Shown: positions 1-8,541, numbered from the stretch's first letter. The stretch: DNA of 64,000 nucleotides from Arthrobacter sp. StoSoilA2 (GCF_019977195.1 NZ_AP024643.1:4712001-4776000), one strand, 5' to 3'. The notes: generated from the sequence alone by a model not told the origin. Numbers and translations: made by a program.

Positions 1-1229
1 ACGACGTAATTCGCTTGGCGTGCGTCGTCCAGGTAGCGGCAACCCGTCGGCCCAATCACGGCCAGACGGCCGGACTGGCCAGGGCCGAGCTCCTCGCCGT
101 CTTGATCAAGAATGGTGGCGCGGAACCCCGGCACGGCCTTGCCTGTAGTACCTGGACGAATATCGTCCCCGGCAGCGGAAATGAACACATGAAGCAACTC
201 TGTGGCGCCGATTCCATTGACCAGCTTCAGGCCGGTCGCTTCACGGACCGCTTGCCAGGTCTCCTTGGACAAGTGTTCGCCCGCCGAAACGGCAACGCGG
301 AGGCCACGGAGCAAGTCTCCGCGCTTTTCCTTCAGGATCGCCCGGTAGGCAGTAGGAGCCGTGAAAAGGATGGTGGCCCCTGCAGCCGAAGCATGCTCGG
401 CCAGTTCCACAGGCCCGGCTTTCTCCGTCAAAAGCGACGACGCGCCAAACCGCAGCGGGAAGATCACCAATCCGCCAAGCCCGAACGTGAAAGCAAGCGG
501 CGGGGAACCGGCGAAGACATCATCAGCGGTGGGCTGCAGGATGTGGCGGGCAAAAGTGTCCGCATTCGCCAGGACGTCCCGATGGAAATGCATGGTCACC
601 TTGGGCACACCCGTCGTCCCGGACGTCGGCCCCAGCAGGGCTACGTCGTCCGCAGCCGTGTCCACAGCCGTGAACTCCCCGCTCTTGCCTTCGCAACGGA
701 CGGTGAGGTCGCCGTCGTCGGGTCCTCCGTAGCTGAGGACGGTCACATCCTCTCCTGCCGCCGTCGCGAGCTCATCCACGAAGCGGTGATCGGAAATTGC
801 GACCACGGGCTTGGTGAGCTGGATCAACGTGGCTACTTCGCTGGAACGCAGCATGGGCATCGTGGTGACCACCACGGCGCCCGCCTTAAGAACGCCCAGC
901 CAGGCAGCAACCAGCCACGGATTATTCGGACCGCGAAGCAGCACACGGTTTCCGGGCTCCACGCCGAGGTCTTCGGTAAGGACCTGGGCAACCTGGTTGG
1001 AGTGCTTTTGCAATTCGCCGTAGGTCCAAACCGTGCCATCCGGGGTACGGAGCGCTGGCCGGTCCGGGCCGTACGTCTCGACGGCGTTGTCGATCAGTAC
1101 GGCGGCTGCGTTCAGCCGCTCCGGGTAGTGGAGTTCGGGAAGGGTAAATTCGAGCGCCGGCCAAGTGTCGGCGGGCGGCAGGTGGTCGCGGGTGAACGTG
1201 TCCACGTGGGCCGATGGCGTCATGCTCAT
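1..1229 (-). CDS. acyl-CoA synthetase, aryl-CoA ligase type (3' end outside window)
   Basis: This is an AMP-forming ligase of the ANL superfamily, which adenylates a carboxylate and transfers it to coenzyme A. The frame stays open from ATG at 1229 to the window edge, about 409 codons, so the C-terminal hinge and lid domain is missing. The P-loop GPTSGTTGVPK lies near residues 200-210, followed by a histidine-rich MHFH turn typical of benzoate- and 2-aminobenzoate-CoA ligases. A second ATG lies two codons in. The gene heads away from the thioesterase, cupin and FAH genes, which suggests an aromatic acid substrate such as salicylate or anthranilate. The family is clear; the substrate is inferred from context. 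Confidence 0.85.
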   Translation of the reverse strand, partial: MSMTPSAHVDTFTRDHLPPADTWPALEFTLPELHYPERLNAAAVLIDNAVETYGPDRPALRTPDGTVWTYGELQKHSNQVAQVLTEDLGVEPGNRVLLRGPNNPWLVAAWLGVLKAGAVVVTTMPMLRSSEVATLIQLTKPVVAISDHRFVDELATAAGEDVTVLSYGGPDDGDLTVRCEGKSGEFTAVDTAADDVALLGPTSGTTGVPKVTMHFHRDVLANADTFARHILQPTADDVFAGSPPLAFTFGLGGLVIFPLRFGASSLLTEKAGPVELAEHASAAGATILFTAPTAYRAILKEKRGDLLRGLRVAVSAGEHLSKETWQAVREATGLKLVNGIGATELLHVFISAAGDDIRPGTTGKAVPGFRATILDQDGEELGPGQSGRLAVIGPTGCRYLDDARQANYV

Positions 1230-1288
1230 GGCCGTTCCTTTCAGTGGTGCATCAGTGAAGCTGGGGATGGTGTTGGGGGTAAGACTGT

Positions 1289-2155
1289 TCAGGCGCGGAT
1301 CATGCCTTCTTGGGCGACTGTGGCGAGGAGCCTTCCTTGCCGGTCGAAGAAGCGGCCCATCGCCAGGCCCCTGTTGCTTTGGCCTGATATGGCCTCTTGT
1401 GCATAGAGGACCCAGTCGTCGGCGCGGCCATCGCGGTGGAACCACATGGAGTGGTCAAGGCTGGCGGTGGTGAGCCTGGGACTGGACCAGTTAAGTCCGT
1501 TGATCCGGAGTAGCGGCTCCAGGATCGTGTAGTCGCAAACGTAGGCAAGGGCAGTACGGTGCAGGTTGGCGTCGTCGGGGAGGCTGTCGAAAGCCTTGAC
1601 CCAAATTGCCTGCTGAGGCATGGATCCACCCTCAAGCTCAATGTATACCGGTCCCGGAATATGCCGCATGTCAAAACTACGGCCTGTAGACCAATAGTCT
1701 GCGGCTGGGCCTTCTGTCCCGTCCAGCGCTTCCGCTGCGGAGCGCAGCGATTCAGGCTCGACGGCGGCAGGAGCCTCCGGCTGGAAGTCCGGACCATCTT
1801 CGGGAACCTGGAACGAACCCATCGCGGCATATACAGGCTTGCCATTCTGGAAACCGCGGACATTACGGGTGGAGTAGCCGCGACCGTCACGCAAACGTTC
1901 CACTTCATAGCGAACATGCGCACCGATGTCCACGGGTCTCATGAAGTAGCTGTGCATCGAGTGGAGCTGCCTGTCACTATCCACGGAAAGCATCATGGCC
2001 GCTGCCGCCTGGGCCACCATGTCGCCGCCGTAGGCTTTGGGCCACGGCACGTATTGGGTGGTCGCTTCATAGGCTTCGTCGAAAACCCGGGCCTCTGTTG
2101 GGGTGAGGTCCACAGCCCTGAGGAAGGTCTCCGAGGTCAAGGTTCCAGTGATCAT
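1289..2155 (-). CDS. tesB: acyl-CoA thioesterase II (TesB family)
   Basis: A 288-residue double hot-dog thioesterase that hydrolyses acyl-CoA to free acid and CoA in the cytoplasm. Both halves are present. HSMHSYFMRP near residues 65-74 is the family signature, Asp234 in SLDHSMWFHR matches the catalytic Asp of E. coli TesB, and Gln282 in VAQEGM matches its catalytic Gln. Only 5 bases separate it from the upstream cupin stop, so the two are probably co-transcribed. No strong ribosome site is seen before ATG, which suggests coupling to the cupin gene. Beside an aryl-CoA ligase it could release a ring-hydroxylated acid from CoA, as gentisyl-CoA thioesterases do; that role is inferred. Confidence 0.88.
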   Translation of the reverse strand: MITGTLTSETFLRAVDLTPTEARVFDEAYEATTQYVPWPKAYGGDMVAQAAAAMMLSVDSDRQLHSMHSYFMRPVDIGAHVRYEVERLRDGRGYSTRNVRGFQNGKPVYAAMGSFQVPEDGPDFQPEAPAAVEPESLRSAAEALDGTEGPAADYWSTGRSFDMRHIPGPVYIELEGGSMPQQAIWVKAFDSLPDDANLHRTALAYVCDYTILEPLLRINGLNWSSPRLTTASLDHSMWFHRDGRADDWVLYAQEAISGQSNRGLAMGRFFDRQGRLLATVAQEGMIRA

Positions 2156-2160
2156 GGTGG

Positions 2161-2643
2161 TTATGCCCGGCGGTAGTCAGCGAGGGTTTCGTCCGGGACG
2201 TCCTCGAGGTTGACCACGAGGTTCTCCGGGGTGCGGGCGGTCAGCCACACGAGCTCTTCGGTGACGGACATGTTTGCTTCGACGTGCGGCATGAACGGCG
2301 GAACGAACACCCAATCCCCGGCCTTCATGTCGATGAACTCTGAGTAGTTGTCGCCGAAGTAGATACGGCCGTGGCCGCGGAGCACGTAGCCGCCGGTTTC
2401 GGCTTCGCCGTGGTGATGGGGCAGGGAGCGGTACCCGGGGGTGTTGGAAACCTGGCCGAACCAGATCTTGGTTGCCGGAGTGTGCTGGATGCTTACTCCG
2501 GAGACGCGGATGCAATCCCCGGACTGGGCGGTGTTGGTGTCTTCTTCACCCGCGCGGGTCACTACGGGGACGACCTTGCCGTTAGCGCCGGCATAGATGG
2601 AGTTGTCGCCTTCAAGGCGGTATTCGGTGGTGGTCTGGCTCAT
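2161..2643 (-). CDS. cupin-domain protein, putative small ring-cleavage dioxygenase
   Basis: A 160-residue single-cupin protein. The first cupin motif is visible as HHH at residues 76-78 with Glu82 in a glycine-rich turn, and His120 in FMPHVEAN supplies the second-motif ligand. A mononuclear metal site is therefore likely. The ATG is fixed by a strong AAGGAG seven bases upstream. The gene sits between an FAH hydrolase and a thioesterase, a setting that suggests a dioxygenase acting on gentisate or 5-hydroxyanthranilate. It is much shorter than bicupin gentisate dioxygenases, so a non-enzymatic cupin or an isomerase remains possible. Confidence 0.75.
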   Translation of the reverse strand: MSQTTTEYRLEGDNSIYAGANGKVVPVVTRAGEEDTNTAQSGDCIRVSGVSIQHTPATKIWFGQVSNTPGYRSLPHHHGEAETGGYVLRGHGRIYFGDNYSEFIDMKAGDWVFVPPFMPHVEANMSVTEELVWLTARTPENLVVNLEDVPDETLADYRRA

Positions 2644-2651
2644 GGGGTTCT

Positions 2652-2700
2652 CCTTTTGGCGGTGGGTCTTAGGCGTTGGCAGGGGGTTTTAGGCGTTGGC
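2652..2700. repeat. short direct repeat at a gene end
   Basis: The 12-mer TTAGGCGTTGGC occurs twice about 21 bases apart. The second copy holds the last codons and stop (Ala-Asn-Ala-stop) of the FAH gene and the first copy repeats them just beyond the stop. It looks like slippage duplication and has no visible function. Confidence 0.6.
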
Positions 2701-3546
2701 GGGGACTGGCGCCGGCGCGTGGATCCGGAACTGGTTTTCCAAGCGGCCGATGCCGTCGATTTCGGTTGCGAGGACGTCGCCGTCGTTCAGGAAGCGAGGC
2801 GGGGTCATGCCCATCCCGACTCCCCCGGGCGTTCCTGTGAGGACGAGGTCGCCGGGGCGCAGGGTGGTGAACTGGGAAATGTACGAAAGGAGCTTCGCGG
2901 GGCCGAACACCAGGGTGCTGGTATTGCCCTGCTGTACGAGTTCACCATTGACGTAGCCGCGGACTTCGAAGCTGTCGCTGGCCTCGTCCGCAGTCAGCAT
3001 CACCGGCCCCACTGGTGTGGTTGCGTCGAAGGCCTTGCCTTGGAACCACTGCAGCGTGCGGTTCTGCCAGTCACGCATGGAGACGTCGTTGGCAACCGTG
3101 TAACCGGCAATCGCCTTCCGGGCCTGATCTTCGTCAGCACGGAACAGTTCAGAACCCACGACGACGGCGAGCTCGGCTTCCCAGTCCACGCGACCGCTGC
3201 CGTGGACTTCTACGACGTCCGCAGCTCCGATCAGGGTGTCAGCATATTTGGCGAAAAGGGTGGGGTACTCAGGAAGTTCGCGGCCCATTTCCTGGATGTG
3301 GTCCCCGTAGTTCAGTCCGCAGCAGATGACTTTTCCGGCACGGGGCAGGAGCGGGGCAAAGTCGGCTTCAGTTGCTGCGATGACGGGCTGCCCTGCTTCC
3401 GCTGCCTTCTCGGCGATCAACCGCCATTCCGGCTGGGCCAGGAGCGCGCCGACGTCGATGGCCGGCAACGCAAGGTACGTGTCGACGCCCGCGGCGAGTG
3501 CCGCCGTCGTACTTCCGCCGGAGGTGCGCAAGGTGGCAAGTTTCAT
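2689..3546 (-). CDS. fumarylacetoacetate hydrolase family protein
   Basis: A 285-residue FAH-fold enzyme. Family members hydrolyse or decarboxylate 2-oxo acids such as fumarylpyruvate using Mg2+ or Mn2+. The CGLNYGDH motif near residues 76-83, the acidic pair Glu123/Glu125 in DWEAE and Asp154 in VANDVS form the expected metal site. The frame is open further upstream, but ATG at 3546 has AAGGAGCAG ahead of it and begins the normal fold. Its position behind a cupin and a thioesterase suggests hydrolysis of a ring-cleavage product (fumarylpyruvate-like). The family is certain; the exact substrate is not. Confidence 0.88.
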   Translation of the reverse strand: MKLATLRTSGGSTTAALAAGVDTYLALPAIDVGALLAQPEWRLIAEKAAEAGQPVIAATEADFAPLLPRAGKVICCGLNYGDHIQEMGRELPEYPTLFAKYADTLIGAADVVEVHGSGRVDWEAELAVVVGSELFRADEDQARKAIAGYTVANDVSMRDWQNRTLQWFQGKAFDATTPVGPVMLTADEASDSFEVRGYVNGELVQQGNTSTLVFGPAKLLSYISQFTTLRPGDLVLTGTPGGVGMGMTPPRFLNDGDVLATEIDGIGRLENQFRIHAPAPVPANA

Positions 3547-3680
3547 GGGTTCTGCTCCTTCGGGATTCAATGTGTCGACTTTTTTACGATCGTCACATAT
3601 GCTCAACGTAGCACGGCAGAAATGATCTGCACAGAGGCATTTCAAAAGTTTTTGCAGTTGCCACAACAAGGAGGAACAGC

Positions 3681-4079
3681 ATGAGCCACAAAACAATCAA
3701 CCCGGAGTCGCTTCCCAAGCCATCCGGCTTTGCGCACGGCATACTTGCCGGCAACACGGTGTTCCTGGGTGGACAGACTGCCTTGGACAAGAACATGAAC
3801 ATCGTGCCGGGCGGCATCGTGGAGCAGTTCACGCAGGCGTTCTCCAACGTCCTCACCACGCTGCGCGAGGCTGGCGGACAGCCCGAGGACCTGGTCAACG
3901 TGACGATCTACCTGACCGATGTAGACGACTACATCGCGAACGGCCGCGAGATCGGACGGATCTGGCGTGAAATGGCTGGCACACAGTACCCGGCGATGGC
4001 TGGCATCGGCGTCACCCGGCTGTGGCAGAAAGAAGCCATGATCGAAATCCAGGGCATCGCAGTTATTCCTGAGGGCTAA
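3681..4079 (+). CDS. RidA/YjgF-like protein without the RidA arginine
   Basis: A 132-residue YjgF/YER057c/UK114 protein with a strong site (AAGGAGG) before ATG. It reads divergently from the FAH gene with about 130 bases between them. Classical RidA imine deaminases carry an Arg in an RSxV stretch before the last strand. Here the region reads MAGIGVTRLW and that Arg is absent, so it belongs to a Rid2-7-like subgroup. 2-aminomuconate deaminase is a member of this superfamily, so a deaminase role in an aminobenzoate pathway is conceivable. That role is inferred from neighbours only. Confidence 0.82.
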   Translation: MSHKTINPESLPKPSGFAHGILAGNTVFLGGQTALDKNMNIVPGGIVEQFTQAFSNVLTTLREAGGQPEDLVNVTIYLTDVDDYIANGREIGRIWREMAGTQYPAMAGIGVTRLWQKEAMIEIQGIAVIPEG

Positions 4080-4119
4080 ATCTCTGGCTCTTGCACTTGC
4101 GGTGACGGAGGATGTCACC

Positions 4120-4464
4120 ATGGGAACCGTCACCGAATACTTGGCCAGCGTCAGCGAAGACAACCGGCAGATGCTGGAGCGGATCGTTGACATCGCCCGG
4201 GAACTCGCGCCCGACGCCGAGGAAGGCACCAGCTACGGCATGCCTGCCTTGCTTGTGGACGGCAAGGGCTTCGTGAGCGTGCTCGAAACCAAGAACCATC
4301 TGGCCCTGTACCCTTTTAGCGGCCAGATCCTGCCGGAGATGTCGGAGGAGTTGGGAGGCTACTCGTGGTCGCCGGGGACATTGCGGTTCTCTGCGGACAA
4401 CCCTGTTCCCGACTCCATGGTTCGGCGGATTCTTGAGACGCGGCTGGCTGCGATCAGGAAGTAG
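4120..4464 (+). CDS. DUF1801 / YdhG-like protein
   Basis: A 114-residue cytosolic protein with the DUF1801 fold, which is shared with Bacillus iron-chaperone-like YdhG. Visible family features are the SYGMPALL turn, FVSVLETKNHLALYPF and the basic C-terminal helix. A GTG 18 bases upstream is in frame, but ATG at 4120 follows GGAGGAT at good spacing and is preferred. It follows the RidA-like gene by 40 bases on the same strand. No biochemical role can be given from sequence. Confidence 0.78.
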   Translation: MGTVTEYLASVSEDNRQMLERIVDIARELAPDAEEGTSYGMPALLVDGKGFVSVLETKNHLALYPFSGQILPEMSEELGGYSWSPGTLRFSADNPVPDSMVRRILETRLAAIRK

Positions 4465-4486
4465 GCGGAGGGACCCGCTGGCCGAG

Positions 4487-5290
4487 TCAGTGCTTCGCGG
4501 AAACGTCCTGTGAGATCGCGTTCGCCGTTGCGACGACTTCCTGCCGCACGGACTCGAGATACTTGTCCGGGTCCGGCTCCGCCGCGACAGCCTGGGCCTG
4601 GAGGGACACGTTGATAGCGGCAACATTGTCGCCATTGTTGTGGTTCCACACCGGCGCCGCGATGGACATCAGGCCGATTTCCAGCTCTTGATCGAGCAGG
4701 CACCAGCCTTGCGCACGGACATGCTCGACGGCGGCCCTCAAGTCTGTCGCATTGGCCACGGTTCGCGGTGTGATGGGCTTGAGTTCGACCCTGGCCAGGT
4801 ATGCCTCGAGCTTGGCCTGTGGGAGACCAGCGAGCAGCACACGGCCCATGGAAGTTGCGTAGGCCGGGAAACGTGTGCCCACGGTGATGCCGACGTTCAT
4901 GATGCGCTTTGTGGCTACGCGAGCCACGTAAAAGATGTCCTGCCCGTCCAGCACGGCCGCGGAGGTGGACTCCCCCAGCTTCAGGGACAGTTCCTCCAAG
5001 TGTGGCTGCGCCAACTGGGGCAGAGAGAGCGCCGAAAGGTACGAATAGCCGAGCTGCAGCACCTTGGCCGTGAGTGCGAAGGTTTTGCCGTCGGTGCGGA
5101 CATACCCGAGCTCCACAAGGGTGTGCAGGAAGCGCCGCGCGGTTGCCCTGGTGAGGTCGGTCCGGGCTGCGACTTCGCTGAGGGTCATGACCGGATTGTT
5201 CGCATCGAACGCCCGGATCACGGACAGACCCCGGGCCAACGACTGAACGTACTGGTCGCTGGCCTGCGGGGTTACTGCCGATTCGCTCAT
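4487..5290 (-). CDS. pcaR: IclR-family regulator of the protocatechuate operon (PcaR-like)
   Basis: An approximately 267-residue IclR protein. The N-terminal winged helix (about 20-80) reads LSEVAARTDLTRATARRFLH, followed by the effector domain with SMGRVLLAG and QELEIGLMSIAAPV. ATG at 5290 is chosen; a TTG nine bases upstream is an alternative. It is the last gene of the pca run on the same strand, beyond pcaJ and a 114-base inverted-repeat spacer. PcaR and PcaU homologues activate pca genes in response to beta-ketoadipate or protocatechuate, so the same role is likely here. Confidence 0.87.
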   Translation of the reverse strand: MSESAVTPQASDQYVQSLARGLSVIRAFDANNPVMTLSEVAARTDLTRATARRFLHTLVELGYVRTDGKTFALTAKVLQLGYSYLSALSLPQLAQPHLEELSLKLGESTSAAVLDGQDIFYVARVATKRIMNVGITVGTRFPAYATSMGRVLLAGLPQAKLEAYLARVELKPITPRTVANATDLRAAVEHVRAQGWCLLDQELEIGLMSIAAPVWNHNNGDNVAAINVSLQAQAVAAEPDPDKYLESVRQEVVATANAISQDVSAKH

Positions 5291-5310
5291 GGTTACCAAT
5301 CCTAGGGGGC

Positions 5311-5424
5311 GTTGTGGGGCCTACTCTGCATCCCCACCGCCTCCCTAACCTCGCAAGCTCGGCCAAGGAACCCGGGCGATGTGGGCCCTGCCAGGGCAAT
5401 ACCAAGCAGAGCGGGCCCCACAAC
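5311..5424. repeat. imperfect inverted repeat between pcaR and pcaJ
   Basis: Arms GTTGTGGGGCCTACTCTGC (5311-5329) and GCAGAGCGGGCCCCACAAC (5406-5424) pair at 17 of 19 positions around a 76-base loop region. It fills the pcaJ-pcaR gap and may be an intergenic repeat or an attenuating hairpin. Confidence 0.6.
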
Positions 5425-5435
5425 CCGAGGGAGTC

Positions 5436-6104
5436 TTAGGCGCCGGGCTTCAGGGGCAGCGGGACCAATTCCTGGATTTCCTCGAACGTGCACCCGAACG
5501 TCTCGCGGACTGTCACACCATCGGGCCCCGTGAGGAAGACGGCCTTGTCGGTGTACACGCGGGTCACGCAGCCCACGCCGGTCAACGGGTAGGTGCACTG
5601 TTCCACGAGCTTGGACACGCCCTCGCGCGTCAACAAAGTCATCATGACGAAGACGTCCTTGGCGCCCGTGGCCAGATCCATCGCCCCGCCCACGGCGGGG
5701 ATCGCGTCCGGGGCGCCCGTGTGCCAGTTGGCGAGGTCGCCGGTGGCGGATACCTGGAAAGCGCCGAGGACACAGATGTCCAAGTGACCGCCGCGCATGA
5801 TCGCGAACGAATCGGCGTGATGGAAGTACGAGGCTCCGGGCAGCTCCGTGACGGGGATCTTGCCTGCGTTGATCAAGTCACCATCGACGTCATCCCCAAC
5901 GGCGACCGGACCCATGCCGAGCATCCCGTTCTCGGTGTGGAGGGTGATGTTCTGTTCCTCGGTGAGGTAGTTGGACACGAGCGTCGGCTGGCCGATGCCA
6001 AGATTCACGAACGAACCAGGCGCGATGTCACGTGCCACCAGCTGGGCGAGCTCGTCACGTCCCAGCGGCTTCTCGGACGTCTGGATGCTTGTTTGGGTGC
6101 TCAT
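5436..6104 (-). CDS. pcaJ: 3-oxoadipate CoA-transferase subunit B
   Basis: A 222-residue beta subunit of the succinyl-CoA:3-ketoacid CoA-transferase family. With PcaI it moves CoA from succinyl-CoA to 3-oxoadipate. Glu58 in HTENGM is the catalytic glutamate that forms the glutamyl-CoA intermediate, preceded by the NLGIGQPT motif. It lies two bases after the pcaI stop, and its ribosome site (AAGGTGG) is inside the end of pcaI, so the subunits are translationally coupled. Size and motifs are normal for the family. Confidence 0.93.
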   Translation of the reverse strand: MSTQTSIQTSEKPLGRDELAQLVARDIAPGSFVNLGIGQPTLVSNYLTEEQNITLHTENGMLGMGPVAVGDDVDGDLINAGKIPVTELPGASYFHHADSFAIMRGGHLDICVLGAFQVSATGDLANWHTGAPDAIPAVGGAMDLATGAKDVFVMMTLLTREGVSKLVEQCTYPLTGVGCVTRVYTDKAVFLTGPDGVTVRETFGCTFEEIQELVPLPLKPGA

Positions 6105-6106
6105 GA

Positions 6107-6793
6107 TCAGGCCACCTTCTTGTTTGAATCGGCAGAATCGACGCGGACCACACTGTTGACGTAAATCCCCGGCGTCACCACGTTCTCCGGATCCAAAGAC
6201 CCGGTCGGCACAATCTCCGAGACCTGCACAATGGTGTGCTTGGCAGCGGCAGCCATGATGGGGCCGAAGTTACGGGCAGTCTTGCGATACACGAGGTTGC
6301 CCTTGCCGTCCGCCTTGAGTGCCTTGATCAGTGCGACGTCGGCGTGGATCGGCGTTTCGAACACCTGCCACTTTCCATTCAGCAGTCGCGTTTCCTTGCC
6401 CTCGGCCAACGTGGTGCCGTAGCCGGTGGGTGTGAAGAACCCGCCAATCCCAGCGCCCGCGGCACGGATGCGCTCGGCCAGGTTCCCCTGCGGGACCAGT
6501 TCCAGCTCAATCTCGCCGGCATGGAACTTGGCATCGAAGTGCCAGGAATCGGACTGCCGCGGGAAGGAGCAGATCATCTTACGGACCCGGCCTTCCTTGA
6601 TCAGCAACGCCAGGCCTTGGTCACCCTGGCCGGCGTTGTTATTGACCACGGTGAGGTCCTTCGCGCCGCAGTCCATCAGGGCGTCGATCAGTTCGAACGG
6701 CTGGCCGGCGTTGCCGAAGCCGCCGATCATCACCGTGGAACCGTCCTTGATGCCGGCGACAGCTTCACCAACAGTGTCAATAAATTTCAGCAT
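6107..6793 (-). CDS. pcaI: 3-oxoadipate CoA-transferase subunit A
   Basis: A 228-residue alpha subunit with the GGFGNAGQP CoA-transferase signature at about residues 24-32 and the usual VNNNAG and FTPTGYGT stretches. The frame is open another 52 codons upstream, into pcaF, but ATG at 6793 with GGTGG ahead matches the normal N-terminus. It sits 7 bases after the pcaF stop and just before pcaJ, forming the standard IJ pair. Confidence 0.93.
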   Translation of the reverse strand: MLKFIDTVGEAVAGIKDGSTVMIGGFGNAGQPFELIDALMDCGAKDLTVVNNNAGQGDQGLALLIKEGRVRKMICSFPRQSDSWHFDAKFHAGEIELELVPQGNLAERIRAAGAGIGGFFTPTGYGTTLAEGKETRLLNGKWQVFETPIHADVALIKALKADGKGNLVYRKTARNFGPIMAAAAKHTIVQVSEIVPTGSLDPENVVTPGIYVNSVVRVDSADSNKKVA

Positions 6794-6800
6794 GATCCAC

Positions 6801-8015
6801 CTATTCCGATACGCCCGCAGAAACGTTTTCCAGCACCACAGCCAGGCCCTGCCCAACACCGATGCAGATCGCCGCAACACCCCAGCGCTGTCCGGAGGTC
6901 TGCAGGGACCGAGCCAGCGTGCCCAGGATGCGGGTGCCGGAGGCCCCAAGCGGGTGGCCCATCGCGATCGCGCCGCCGTGGCGGTTCACGATGGACGGGT
7001 CGATCCCCCACGCGTCAACGCATGCCAGCGACTGCGCGGCGAACGCTTCGTTAAGTTCGACGGCGCCAACCTGGTCCCAGCCGATGCCCGCCTTTGCGAG
7101 GGCCTTGTTCGCGGCCTCCACCGGCGCGAACCCGAAGAACTGGGGATCGTTGCCATGGGCACCCCTGCCCGCGATGCGGGCCAAGGGATCCATGCCAAGG
7201 ATCGACGAAGCAGCCTCCGAACCAATCCACGCAGCCGAAGCACCATCGGACAACGGCGAGGCGTTACCGGCGGTGACGGTGCCGCCGTCGGGCCCTGAAG
7301 ACTCAGGCCGGAATACCGTCTTCAAACCGGCAAGCTTCTCGGCCGAAGAACCAGCCCGGATGCCTTCATCCCGCACCAGGTCCGTTCCCGGCACCGCGGA
7401 AACCAACGAATCGTAGAAGCCTTCGTTCCACGCTGCATCGGCCAGATTGTGCGAATCCGCAGCGAACTGGTCCTGACGCTCACGCGTGATCCCGTACTTC
7501 TCGCGCAGCCGTTCGGTGGCCTCGCCCAGGGAGATGGTCCAGTCCTTGTTCATGGCCGGGTTCACCAGACGCCAGCCGAGCGTGGTGGAGGCCAGCGTCA
7601 TGTCCCCGGCGGGGTACGGCTTGGAAGTCTTCGGCAGCACCCACGGGGCCCGGCTCATGGACTCTGCCCCGCCCACGAGCATGAGCTCAGCATCGCCGGC
7701 ATTGATCTGGCGGGACGCAATGATTGCCGCGTCCAACGACGAACCACAGAGACGGTTCACCGTGGTCCCGGGGATGGATACCGGGAGTCCAGCCAGCAGG
7801 GTTGCCATGCGGGCTACGTTGCGGTTTTCTTCGCCGGCGCCGTTGGCGTTGCCGAACACCACCTCGTCGATCCGTTCAACATCCAAACCTGGAGCCCGGC
7901 GGACAGACTCGCGGACCACATGGGCAGCGAGGTCATCGGGACGCACAGCAGCAAGTCCTGAGCCGAACTTGCCAAAGGGTGTGCGTACGGCGTCGTACAC
8001 AAAAGCCTGGTTCAT
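6801..8015 (-). CDS. pcaF: beta-ketoadipyl-CoA thiolase
   Basis: A 404-residue thiolase that splits 3-oxoadipyl-CoA into acetyl-CoA and succinyl-CoA, the last pathway step. The active site is complete: Cys90 in RLCGSS, His354 in GHPLGASG and Cys384 in AICIGVGQG. An in-frame start eight codons upstream exists, but MNQAFVYDAVRTP is the typical thiolase N-terminus and starts at 8015. Placement before pcaIJ supports the ketoadipyl specificity rather than a general acetyl-CoA acetyltransferase. Confidence 0.92.
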   Translation of the reverse strand: MNQAFVYDAVRTPFGKFGSGLAAVRPDDLAAHVVRESVRRAPGLDVERIDEVVFGNANGAGEENRNVARMATLLAGLPVSIPGTTVNRLCGSSLDAAIIASRQINAGDAELMLVGGAESMSRAPWVLPKTSKPYPAGDMTLASTTLGWRLVNPAMNKDWTISLGEATERLREKYGITRERQDQFAADSHNLADAAWNEGFYDSLVSAVPGTDLVRDEGIRAGSSAEKLAGLKTVFRPESSGPDGGTVTAGNASPLSDGASAAWIGSEAASSILGMDPLARIAGRGAHGNDPQFFGFAPVEAANKALAKAGIGWDQVGAVELNEAFAAQSLACVDAWGIDPSIVNRHGGAIAMGHPLGASGTRILGTLARSLQTSGQRWGVAAICIGVGQGLAVVLENVSAGVSE

Positions 8016-8034
8016 GGGTTTCTCTTTCTGCTTG

Positions 8035-8100
8035 CCCAACTAGGTCGCAATAGTGCGCGTTTTGGGGGGTCTAAACGCGCACAAGTGCGACCTAGTTGGG
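8035..8100. repeat. 66-base dispersed palindrome, copy 1
   Basis: Near-perfect palindrome between pcaF and pcaC. The outer arms CCCAACTAGGTCGCA and TGCGACCTAGTTGGG are exactly complementary, the inner arms TGCGCGTTT and AAACGCGCA also pair, and a short G-rich loop remains. The pcaC stop codon is inside the right arm. A same-length relative lies at 15198-15263. It could act as a bidirectional hairpin or be a mobile REP-like element. Confidence 0.85.
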
Positions 8101-8541
8101 TTCGTTGGCGTCGATCTCGGCGAATACTTTCTGCGCCGTCTTGAAGGCCGAGTTGGCCGAGGGCACACTGCAATAGATTGCGGTCTGCAGCAGGATTTCC
8201 TTGATCTCGTCCCTGCTCAGACCGTTGTTGAGGGCCGCCCGGACGTGCATCGCGAGCTCCTCCCAGTGACCATGGGCCACCAATGCCGTGAGGGTGACGG
8301 CGGAGCGCATTTGCCGGCTAAGACCGGGCCGCGTCCAGATGCCGCCCCAGGCGATCCTGGTGATCATGTCCTGGTAGTCCTCGGTAAAGGAATCCTTGTT
8401 GGCGTTCGCACGGTCTACGTGCTCATTTCCCAGCACTTCGCGGCGGACCACCATGCCGGCGTCGTAAATGTCCTGCGCAGTCGCTTGCGGCTGCACGGCA
8501 CCGTTCCGCTCGGCACCGTTTTGCTCAGTTGAAGAGCTCAT
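8092..8541 (-). CDS. pcaC: 4-carboxymuconolactone decarboxylase
   Basis: A 149-residue AhpD-fold/CMD enzyme that decarboxylates 4-carboxymuconolactone to 3-oxoadipate enol-lactone. The HGHWEEL helix and the EIKEILLQTAIYCSVPSAN stretch are typical. The start overlaps the pcaD stop by 4 bases (ATGA). Many actinobacteria carry a fused PcaL (PcaD plus PcaC); here the two activities are separate, adjacent genes. Residues 1-20 form a low-complexity extension before the conserved domain. Confidence 0.92.
   Translation of the reverse strand: MSSSTEQNGAERNGAVQPQATAQDIYDAGMVVRREVLGNEHVDRANANKDSFTEDYQDMITRIAWGGIWTRPGLSRQMRSAVTLTALVAHGHWEELAMHVRAALNNGLSRDEIKEILLQTAIYCSVPSANSAFKTAQKVFAEIDANEPN

Noticed and set aside
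15..1406. A 463-codon plus-strand frame at the window start
   Set aside because: It lies opposite an acyl-CoA ligase with an intact P-loop and runs through the thioesterase end; it has no coherent domain.
2371..3684. A 437-codon plus-strand frame over the cupin and FAH genes
   Set aside because: Both genes on the minus strand have family motifs and ribosome sites. The plus frame spans their intergenic space and has neither.
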